64,000 bases of DNA from Streptomyces sp. R21 (GTDB lineage Bacteria > Actinomycetota > Actinomycetes > Streptomycetales > Streptomycetaceae): NCBI RefSeq assembly GCF_041051975.1, contig NZ_CP163435.1, positions 6,303,001-6,367,000 on the forward strand. Reading direction: 5' to 3'. Each line of letters opens with the position of its first letter. The stretch's first letter is position 1. The notes beneath the pieces were generated by a model. The model saw only the letters and a list, made by a program, of their open reading frames with translations, made no database searches and was not told the origin of the DNA. Both the position numbers and the translations under genes were made by a program. Below are positions 57,897 to 64,000 of the stretch, one piece after another.

Positions 57897-59269
57897 GGTG
57901 GGCGCTGGTCAAGGTGTGCGTGGCGGTGACCACGATGGTCGTGGTCGCCTTCGCGGTCCCGCTGGGCCTGGTCATCAAGGAGATGGCGCGCGACCGGGCG
58001 TTCTCCAACGCCGAGAGGGAGGCGGCCGCCGTCGCACCCGCGCTCTCCATCACCACCGACCGGGACCAGCTGGAGCGCGTCGTCGCCTCCGCGGGCTTGG
58101 ACGACGGGATAGCCGTCCACATACCGGCGGGCGAGGGCGCGAAGGCCGTCGACATCGGCCGGCAGCGCGCCGCCGACAAGGACATCGGCACGACCCGCAC
58201 GCTGGGCCGCGCCTCGACGACCGAGGTGCCCGGCGGCTCCACGCTGCTCCAGCCCACCGCGCTGAGCTCCGGCGTAGCCGTGGTCGAGGTGTTCGTGCCG
58301 GAGTCCGAGGTCAGCAACGGCGTCGGTACGGCCTGGGCGGTGCTCGCCGCGGTCGGCGTCGCCCTCATCATCGGCTCGGTCGCGGTCGCCGACCGGCTCG
58401 GCATACGGATGGTGCAGCCCGCGCAGCGGCTCGTCGGGGCCGCGCACGAACTGGGGGAGGGGAAGCTGGGGTCGCGGGTGCCCGAGGAGGGGCCGGCCGA
58501 ACTGCGGCTGGCGGCGGTCGCGTTCAATTCGATGGCCGATCAGGTTGTCCAACTGCTCGCGAACGAGCGGGAGTTGGCGGCCGACCTGTCCCATCGGCTG
58601 CGTACGCCGCTGACCGTGCTGCGGCTGAACGCGGCCTCCTTGGGCGACGGGCCCGCCGCCGAGCAGACCCGGGCCGCCGTCGCCCAGCTGGAGCGCGAGG
58701 TCGACACGATCATCCGCACGGCCCGCGAGGCCAAGCCGCAGACCGCCGCGAAGGGGGTCGGCGCCGGTTGCGACGCGGCCGAGGTGGTCCGCGAGCGCAT
58801 GGACTTCTGGTCGGCGCTCGCGGAGGACGAGGGCCGCAAGGTGCGGATGGCGGGCGTCGACCGTCCGGTGCGCATACCCGTGGCCCGGGCCGACCTGGTG
58901 GCCGCCCTCGACGCCCTCCTCGGCAACGTCTTCCGGCACACCCCGGAGGGCACGGCCTTCGCGGTCGATGTGCACAACGGCGAGGACGCGGTGATCGTCC
59001 TGGTGTCCGACGCGGGCCCGGGGATCATCGACCCCGAGGCGGCGATGGCGCGCGGCCGCGGCTCGGGGAGCGACGGCTCGACGGGCCTCGGCCTGGACAT
59101 CGTGCGCCGGCTCGCGGAGGCGACGGGCGGGGACGTGCGGATCGGTTCGTCGGTGCTGGGCGGGACCGAGGTCCGGCTCTGGATCCAGCTGGACGGCCGG
59201 GCGCCGGTACGACGGGGCCATCGGGGGACGGCCGTACGGCGACGCAGGCGCGGTGCGGGTGTGCGCTGA
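57893..59269 (+). CDS. Sensor histidine kinase
   Basis: The 458-aa kinase has two membrane segments (about 5-28 and 147-165) around a ~115-residue external sensor, a HAMP domain, phosphoacceptor His234 in DLSHRLRTPLTVLRL and an HATPase domain (LGNVFRHTPEG, GSTGLGLDIVRRLAEATGG). It overlaps the regulator gene by four bases and is its cognate partner. The basic tail (RRRRRGAGVR-like) is probably cytoplasmic and unstructured. Confidence 0.92.
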   Translation: MRWALVKVCVAVTTMVVVAFAVPLGLVIKEMARDRAFSNAEREAAAVAPALSITTDRDQLERVVASAGLDDGIAVHIPAGEGAKAVDIGRQRAADKDIGTTRTLGRASTTEVPGGSTLLQPTALSSGVAVVEVFVPESEVSNGVGTAWAVLAAVGVALIIGSVAVADRLGIRMVQPAQRLVGAAHELGEGKLGSRVPEEGPAELRLAAVAFNSMADQVVQLLANERELAADLSHRLRTPLTVLRLNAASLGDGPAAEQTRAAVAQLEREVDTIIRTAREAKPQTAAKGVGAGCDAAEVVRERMDFWSALAEDEGRKVRMAGVDRPVRIPVARADLVAALDALLGNVFRHTPEGTAFAVDVHNGEDAVIVLVSDAGPGIIDPEAAMARGRGSGSDGSTGLGLDIVRRLAEATGGDVRIGSSVLGGTEVRLWIQLDGRAPVRRGHRGTAVRRRRRGAGVR

Positions 59270-59533
59270 CGCCGGGCGCCGCAGGGGAACGGGCGTGCGC
59301 CGGCGCCCGGCTCGGCAAGGCCGACGTGCGCCGGCGCCCGGCGAGATACGACCCAAATTGGTCTCTACCTTTAACCGTCCCCGATGCCTTCCTTAAGCGC
59401 ACCCTAAGATCCTCAACCCTCGTCCGGATCAAGCGGTTTGTCTGATTCCGGATCGCTAGCGTGCTGCCGCACCCACCCCCGGAGCTCCCCGCGCCCCAGG
59501 GGCACCCCCGTGAACAGCGAAGGCAGGCACGCG

Positions 59534-60991
59534 ATGAGCAGCACGCACCGGCGCAAGGTCAGCGGCAGGAACAAGGCGATAGGCGGCGTGGTCGCCGCGG
59601 CCGTCGTGGGCGGCGGTGCCTTCCTGTTCACGGGGACGGCGCACGCGGCCGGGGTCGGCGCCGTCTTCACCAAGACCAGCGACTGGTCGACGGGCTACAC
59701 CGCGCAGTACGTCGTCACGAACGACAGCGGTCAGGCGAAGAGCGGCTGGACACTCGAGTTCGACCTGCCGACCGGGGCCAAGCTCAGCTCGCTGTGGAAC
59801 GGCGAGTCCAGTGTGAGCGGGCAGCACGTCACCGTGAAGCCGCCGTCCTGGGACAAGGACGGCCTGGCCGCCGGCGAGTCCGTCACCGTCGGCTTCGTCG
59901 TGAACGGCAGCGCGAACCCGACCGGCTGTCTCATCGACAGCGCCAAGTGCTCCGCGGACGATGGCGCCACGCCGGAGCCGAGCGGCCGCCCGACGGAATC
60001 GCCGACGCCGACCCCCACGCCGACGGCCACCGCCTCGCAGAGCGCGAGTCCGACCACCGACCCCTCGCCGTCCGGGAGTTCCGGCAGCGGCACCACCGCC
60101 AACGCCGGCTTCGCGCCGTACGTCGACACCTCCCTCTATCCCGCCTTCGACCTGCTCGCCTCGGCCACGGCCACCGGCGTGAAGGACTACAACCTGGCCT
60201 TCATCACCGACGGCGGGAGCTGCACGCCCAAGTGGGGCGGTGTCACGGACCTGGGCAGCGACGGGGTGGCCGCCCAGATCGGCGACCTGCGCGCCAAGGG
60301 CGGCGACGTCCGCGTCTCCTTCGGCGGTGCCTCCGGCTCGGAGCTGGCGACGACCTGCTCCTCGGCGGACGCGCTGGCGACGGCGTACGGCAAGGTCGTG
60401 GACGCGTACAAGCTCACCAAGGTCGACTTCGACATCGAGGGCGGCGCGCTGCCGAACACGGCCGCGAACACGAACCGCGCGAAGGCCATCGCCAAGCTCC
60501 AGCAGCAACACCCGTCCCTGGACGTCTCGTTCACGCTGCCCGTGATGCCCGAGGGCCTCACCCAGGACGGCGTGAACCTCCTGTCCAACGCCAAGTCCAA
60601 CGGCGTGAAGACCAACACCGTCAACATCATGGCGATGGACTACGGCGCCTCGTACAGCGGTGACATGGGCACGTACGCCGAGCAGGCCGCCACCGCGACG
60701 CAGGCTCAGGTCAAGAGCGTCCTCGGGCTCTCCGACAGCGCGGCCTGGAAGGCGGTCGCCCTCACCCCGATGATCGGCGTCAACGACGTGGCGTCCGAGA
60801 TCTTCAAGGTCGACGACGCCTCGCAGCTGGTGACCTTCGCCAAGTCCAAGGGCCTCGGCTGGCTGTCGATGTGGTCGGCCACCCGCGACAAGCAGTGCGC
60901 GGGCGGCGCCAAGAACTACGCCGACGCGACCTGCTCCTCGATCGTCCAGGACGCAGGCGCGTTCTCGAAGGCGTTCGGCGCCTACAAGTAA
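59534..60991 (+). CDS. Secreted chitinase (CBM2 plus GH18)
   Basis: The 485-aa protein has a signal peptide (cleavage near GTAHA, residue 38), a CBM2 cellulose/chitin-binding domain (about 40-140, with WTLEFDLPTGAKLSSLWNG), a Pro/Thr/Ser linker (145-190) and a GH18 catalytic domain. The catalytic signature is KVDFDIEGG with Asp298, Asp300 and the proton donor Glu302. It degrades chitin outside the cell. The small GH18 barrel resembles the ChiC/ChiD-like streptomycete group. Confidence 0.92.
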   Translation: MSSTHRRKVSGRNKAIGGVVAAAVVGGGAFLFTGTAHAAGVGAVFTKTSDWSTGYTAQYVVTNDSGQAKSGWTLEFDLPTGAKLSSLWNGESSVSGQHVTVKPPSWDKDGLAAGESVTVGFVVNGSANPTGCLIDSAKCSADDGATPEPSGRPTESPTPTPTPTATASQSASPTTDPSPSGSSGSGTTANAGFAPYVDTSLYPAFDLLASATATGVKDYNLAFITDGGSCTPKWGGVTDLGSDGVAAQIGDLRAKGGDVRVSFGGASGSELATTCSSADALATAYGKVVDAYKLTKVDFDIEGGALPNTAANTNRAKAIAKLQQQHPSLDVSFTLPVMPEGLTQDGVNLLSNAKSNGVKTNTVNIMAMDYGASYSGDMGTYAEQAATATQAQVKSVLGLSDSAAWKAVALTPMIGVNDVASEIFKVDDASQLVTFAKSKGLGWLSMWSATRDKQCAGGAKNYADATCSSIVQDAGAFSKAFGAYK

Positions 60992-60994
60992 ACC

Positions 60995-61021
60995 CGGCGG
61001 CCACAAGCAGGCCGGCCGCCG
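60995..61021 (+). terminator. Hairpin immediately after the chitinase gene
   Basis: CGGCGGCC (60995-61002) pairs with GGCCGCCG (61014-61021), starting four bases after the stop. Confidence 0.6.
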
Positions 61022-61071
61022 ACAAACAAGCCCGGCGCCTTCAGCAACCAGGCGCCGCACCACGGGGGAAC

Positions 61072-61109
61072 GCGCCCCGGCCGGAACTCCCCCCACCCGG
61101 CCGGGGCGC
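61072..61109 (+). terminator. Strong terminator after the chitinase gene
   Basis: GCGCCCCGGCCGG (61072-61084) pairs perfectly with CCGGCCGGGGCGC (61097-61109) across 12 bases. It ends 25 bases before the next ATG. Confidence 0.75.
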
Positions 61110-61134
61110 CGCCCGCGTTTGCGACACTGCCCCG

Positions 61135-62034
61135 ATGTCTCTCACGACCGGCGCGCCGGCAGCCGACATCACCCAGGCCTTCCCGGAGCTGGCGGCGTAC
61201 GCCCGGACGACGGTGCGGCTGCACCCGCGGCGCGGCACCCCGGACGTACGGGACAGCCACATCGGCGGCCCGCTGTACTGGCCGGCCGCGGAGTCATGGC
61301 CGTACTGCGACCGGCACAAGGACGTCAACGGCAGGCCGCAGGGCCCGTATCCACTGGTGGCGGTCGCCCAGCTGACCGCGGCCGACTTCCCGGAGATCGG
61401 CTTCCCCGCCGGAACGGACCTCGCCCAGATCCTGTGGTGCCCGGAATGGCACGAGCAGCCGCACCCCGAGGGCTGGGGCCAGGCCTGCCGGGTCGTCTGG
61501 CGGCGGTCGGACGAGATCACCGACGTACTGACCGCGACCGAGCAGCCCGACCCGGAGGACCACTGGGACCACGAGTGGGACATGCTGCCCCGCGCCTGCG
61601 TCCTGACCCCGGAGCGGGTGGTCGAGTACCCCTGGCGGGAGGAACTCCCCGAAGACCTCTGGCCTCGCGTGGAGGCATGGCTGGAGGAACGCGGCCTCCC
61701 CGACGACATGTTCACCGTCCCCGGCTGCAAGCTGGGCGGCAGCATGAACTGGGCGACAACCGACATGCCGCGCTCACTCCAGTGCCCTGTCTGCGAGGCC
61801 CCGCTCGCCCTGTTCCTCCAGTTCGACACCTACGAATGGTGGCTCGGAACATCGGGCCCCGACCAGCGCCAGGACCGCTTCCGGCCCCTGGAGGAACGCC
61901 ATCTCGCCGACCACAGCCGGGAGTTCGACGCATCCCGCGAACCGACCGGCATGACCGTCGGCCGCGGCAGCCACGCGGGCCTGTTCCTCTGCGCCGCCGA
62001 CCCGACCCATCCGCCGTCGTTCTTCACGCAGTGA
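61135..62034 (+). CDS. DUF1963/YwqG-like hypothetical protein
   Basis: The 299-aa soluble protein has DSHIGGPLYWPAAESWPYC, PLVAVAQLTAADFPEIGFPAG, DLAQILWCPEWHE and KLGGSMNWATTDMPRSLQCP, the layout of YwqG-type proteins (a proline-rich entry, an aqueous-pocket QL motif and a closing GG). CxxC pairs (QCPVCEAP) might bind metal. The role of this family is unknown. Confidence 0.65.
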   Translation: MSLTTGAPAADITQAFPELAAYARTTVRLHPRRGTPDVRDSHIGGPLYWPAAESWPYCDRHKDVNGRPQGPYPLVAVAQLTAADFPEIGFPAGTDLAQILWCPEWHEQPHPEGWGQACRVVWRRSDEITDVLTATEQPDPEDHWDHEWDMLPRACVLTPERVVEYPWREELPEDLWPRVEAWLEERGLPDDMFTVPGCKLGGSMNWATTDMPRSLQCPVCEAPLALFLQFDTYEWWLGTSGPDQRQDRFRPLEERHLADHSREFDASREPTGMTVGRGSHAGLFLCAADPTHPPSFFTQ

Positions 62035-62094
62035 CGAAAACGGGGAGGGAAAACAGGGATAGTGGATCTACTGACGCCTTGCGAGGGGGATTCC

Positions 62095-62859
62095 ATGGCA
62101 CACGAAGTCATTGCGCGAGAGGTGGAGATCGAGGTGGGCGGCGCCACGCCGATGACCGCCTACCTGGCGCGTCCGGCGGGGGCCGGGGAGTACCCGGCCG
62201 TGCTGGTCGGGGCCGAGTTGTGGGGGCTGACCGAGGACGTCCGGGAGATCGTGCGGGAGGTCGCGGCGCTCGGGTACGTCGCGATCGTGCCCGACGTCTA
62301 CCACCGGTTCGGTGCCGATACGGCGGCCGGGCTGGCCGAGAGCGACGAGAACCGTACGCGGGCGTTCGAGCTCGTCGGGCGGCTGACGCGGGACGGGGTC
62401 GAGGCGGATCTGCGGGCCTGCGTCGCGTATGCGCGGGAGCACGAGGGGGCGAGCGGGAAGACCGGGGCGCTGGGCTTCAGCCTCGGCGGGCACATCACCT
62501 ACTTCGCCGCGAGCCGGCTCGACCTCGACGCGGCGGCGGTCTACTACCCCGGCTGGCTGCCCGTCGCGGGCACCGCGTTGAGCCGTCCGCAGCCGCTGCT
62601 GGAGGAGACCGGCCGTATCGCCGAGCGCGACGTGCGGATGCTCATGTTCTTCGCCGAGCTGGACCACGTCATCGACGCCGAGCAGCGCCGGCAGATCGGC
62701 GACGCGCTCACGGCGGACGGGGTGCGGCACGAACTCGTCGTCTACCCGGGCGCCCAGCACGCCTTCTTCGTCCCCGGCCGCGAGCCCTACGACAAGGCCG
62801 CCGCCGACGACTCCTGGACGCGCGTGCGCGAGCTGTTCGCCGCCGAGCTCGGCCAGTAG
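62095..62859 (+). CDS. Dienelactone-hydrolase family protein with serine nucleophile
   Basis: The 254-aa alpha/beta hydrolase starts at ATG 62095 after GAGGGGGA. It has MTAYLARPAGAGEYPAVLV, VGAELWGLTEDVREI, nucleophile in ALGFSLGGHITYFA, acid in FFAELDHVI and His in YPGAQHAFFVP. Classical dienelactone hydrolases use cysteine in this elbow; here it is serine, so esterase activity on other substrates is likely. Confidence 0.82.
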   Translation: MAHEVIAREVEIEVGGATPMTAYLARPAGAGEYPAVLVGAELWGLTEDVREIVREVAALGYVAIVPDVYHRFGADTAAGLAESDENRTRAFELVGRLTRDGVEADLRACVAYAREHEGASGKTGALGFSLGGHITYFAASRLDLDAAAVYYPGWLPVAGTALSRPQPLLEETGRIAERDVRMLMFFAELDHVIDAEQRRQIGDALTADGVRHELVVYPGAQHAFFVPGREPYDKAAADDSWTRVRELFAAELGQ

Positions 62860-62876
62860 TTCGGCCGACAGCCCCG

Positions 62877-62924
62877 CCCCAGCTCGAACCAGGCCGCGCC
62901 AAGGCGACCTGGTTCGAGCTGGGG
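62877..62924. terminator. Bidirectional terminator between convergent genes
   Basis: Perfect 17-base arms (62877-62893, CCCCAGCTCGAACCAGG, and 62908-62924) with a 14-base loop, between the hydrolase stop and the transporter stop. Confidence 0.82.
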
Positions 62925-62966
62925 CACGGCCTCTAGGCCGGGTGCGGTCGGACGGACCAGGTGCGG

Positions 62967-64000
62967 TCAGACCCTGGCCGGCGACCGCTTCTCCTCGGTG
63001 GGTGAACCCTCGGTCAGGCCCAGCCGCCCGTGCACCCTGCGCAGTGGCTTCGGCGCGTACCAGGCCGTGCGGCCCAGCAGGCGCATCGCCGCCGGGACGA
63101 GCACCCCGCGTACGGCCACCGCGTCGATCAGGATGGCCAGCCCGCTGCCGAGGCCGAACATCTGGATGAAGCTGACGTGGGCCGTGCCGAAGGCGAAGAA
63201 GCTCACGGCGAGCAGGCCCGCCGCCATCGTCACGATCCGCCCGGTGTGCGAGAGCCCGCTGGTGACGGCGGTCTCCGTGTCGGCGCCCGCGTCGTGGAGT
63301 TCCTTGATGCGGCTGGTCACGAAGACCTCGTAGTCCATGGACAGGCCGAAGGCGATGCAGAACATGAGCACCGTCATGGACGTGTCCATGGGCTGTGGGG
63401 TGAAGCCGAGTGCCGACGACAGGTGGCCGTCCTGGAAGATCCACACCATGACGCCGATGGCCGCGGTGAGGCTGATGCCGTTGAGGACCAGGGCGCGCAG
63501 CGGCTGGACCACGCTGCCGGTGAAGAGGAAGAGGAGCAGGAAGGTGGTGCCGGCCACGAGGCCGATGGCGGCCGGCAGCCGGTCCGCGATCGAGGACTTG
63601 GAGTCGACGAGGCGTGCGTCGGTGCCGCCGACCAGTGCCTCGGTTCCGTCGGGCGCGTCCACTGCCCGTACGGCCTTGACCAGGTCCTGAGCCTCGTCCG
63701 ACTTGGGGGTCAGGCCGGTGATGACGCTGATCCGCTGGGCGTCCGGTCGGCCGAGCGCGGCGGCCGCGGGACCGGGCCGGTTGGCCCGGCCGTCGGTGTA
63801 GGTGCCGCCGGAGGTCTCGACCCGGGCCGCGCCGTCGAGCCGGGAGAGGGCCGTCGCGTATGTGCGCAGGTCGGCCGGGGCCACGGGACCGGTCGTGACG
63901 ATCTGCACGGCCGACTCGTCGCTGCCGGTGAAGCCGTTCTGCACCGCGGTGGCGACCTGTCGGCTCTGCGCGCTCGTCGGCAGCACCCGCTCGTCCGGCG
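62967..64000 (-). CDS. MMPL-family transporter, C-terminal part (cut by window edge)
   Basis: About 344 residues of an RND/MMPL transporter are visible; the frame continues past base 64000. A soluble loop (LSRLDGAARVETSGG, ALVGGTDARLVDSKSSIADR) is followed by at least five membrane segments, including LVAGTTFLLLFLFTGSVVQP and FCIAFGLSMDYEVFVTSRIK, the proton-relay motif of MMPL proteins. Such pumps export lipids or small molecules. No regulator gene is visible beside it. Confidence 0.88.
   Translation of the reverse strand, partial: PDERVLPTSAQSRQVATAVQNGFTGSDESAVQIVTTGPVAPADLRTYATALSRLDGAARVETSGGTYTDGRANRPGPAAAALGRPDAQRISVITGLTPKSDEAQDLVKAVRAVDAPDGTEALVGGTDARLVDSKSSIADRLPAAIGLVAGTTFLLLFLFTGSVVQPLRALVLNGISLTAAIGVMVWIFQDGHLSSALGFTPQPMDTSMTVLMFCIAFGLSMDYEVFVTSRIKELHDAGADTETAVTSGLSHTGRIVTMAAGLLAVSFFAFGTAHVSFIQMFGLGSGLAILIDAVAVRGVLVPAAMRLLGRTAWYAPKPLRRVHGRLGLTEGSPTEEKRSPARV

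Noticed and set aside
61119..62936. Rightward 605-aa open frame
   Set aside because: Out-of-frame shadow of the YwqG-like and dienelactone-hydrolase genes; arginine/glycine-rich with no domain.

Overview
This window is chromosomal DNA from a high-GC actinomycete, almost certainly a Streptomyces. The evidence is very GC-rich coding sequence, frequent GTG starts, AGGAGG-type ribosome binding sites, at least one rare TTA codon, korAB/7Fe-ferredoxin genes, SARP and AfsA-type regulators, and CBM2-GH18 chitinase architecture. Two genes run off the edges: an Asp/Glu racemase-family gene on the left and an MMPL transporter on the right.

Layout. (1) 0-6.3 kb: two racemase/maleate-isomerase paralogues, a repeat-rich spacer, a luciferase-like monooxygenase, a PAS-GGDEF-EAL protein and a secreted M6 metalloprotease. 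(2) 6.4-11.7 kb: a small azole-RiPP (TOMM)-like locus with a 61-aa peptide gene coupled to a fused cyclodehydratase (zinc tetracysteine domain plus YcaO), a NarL-type two-component pair, and a SagB-like protein lacking its flavin domain. (3) 11.7-15.3 kb: korA-korB-ferredoxin, preceded by six 23-bp tandem repeats. (4) 15.3-41.3 kb: a biosynthetic gene cluster. (5) 41.9-45.6 kb: an AfsA-type gene and a SARP/AfsR-type regulator in one transcription unit. (6) 45.9 kb: tRNA-Lys(CUU). (7) 46-64 kb: mostly chromosomal background, including a nuclease/unknown/helicase operon, a PAP2 protein, a phosphatase, a TPR regulator, a methyltransferase-fold protein, a two-component pair, a chitinase and hydrolases.

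The cluster at 15-41 kb is the most interesting part. It seems to join three known cassettes that I do not recall seeing together. A fatty acyl-AMP ligase, two large acyl-CoA dehydrogenases and a free ACP resemble the lipid-desaturating starter set of enduracidin and ramoplanin. A single KS-AT-ACP polyketide module, with a malonyl-type AT, would add one extension. A KSIII-like enzyme, a second ACP, a lipoamide-type (E2) acyltransferase, alpha/beta hydrolases and a long FkbH-like protein match the tetronate-forming set of agglomerin and abyssomicin. No methyltransferase or 3-hydroxyacyl-CoA dehydrogenase is visible, which argues against methoxymalonyl-ACP and for glyceryl-ACP. The inferred product is therefore an unsaturated acyl-tetronate, further oxidised by a P450 and an FAD monooxygenase and exported by an MFS pump. 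A DXS-like protein whose thiamine-diphosphate signature is destroyed, two DUF4260 membrane proteins, an SRPBCC protein and a 59-aa peptide have no assigned step and are the best places to look for new biology. The gene order indicates a main leftward operon (FAAL to PPTase), a second leftward operon (DUF4260 to hydrolase), and several single or divergent genes. A GGCCTAAAG motif occurs in two of the cluster's regulatory regions.
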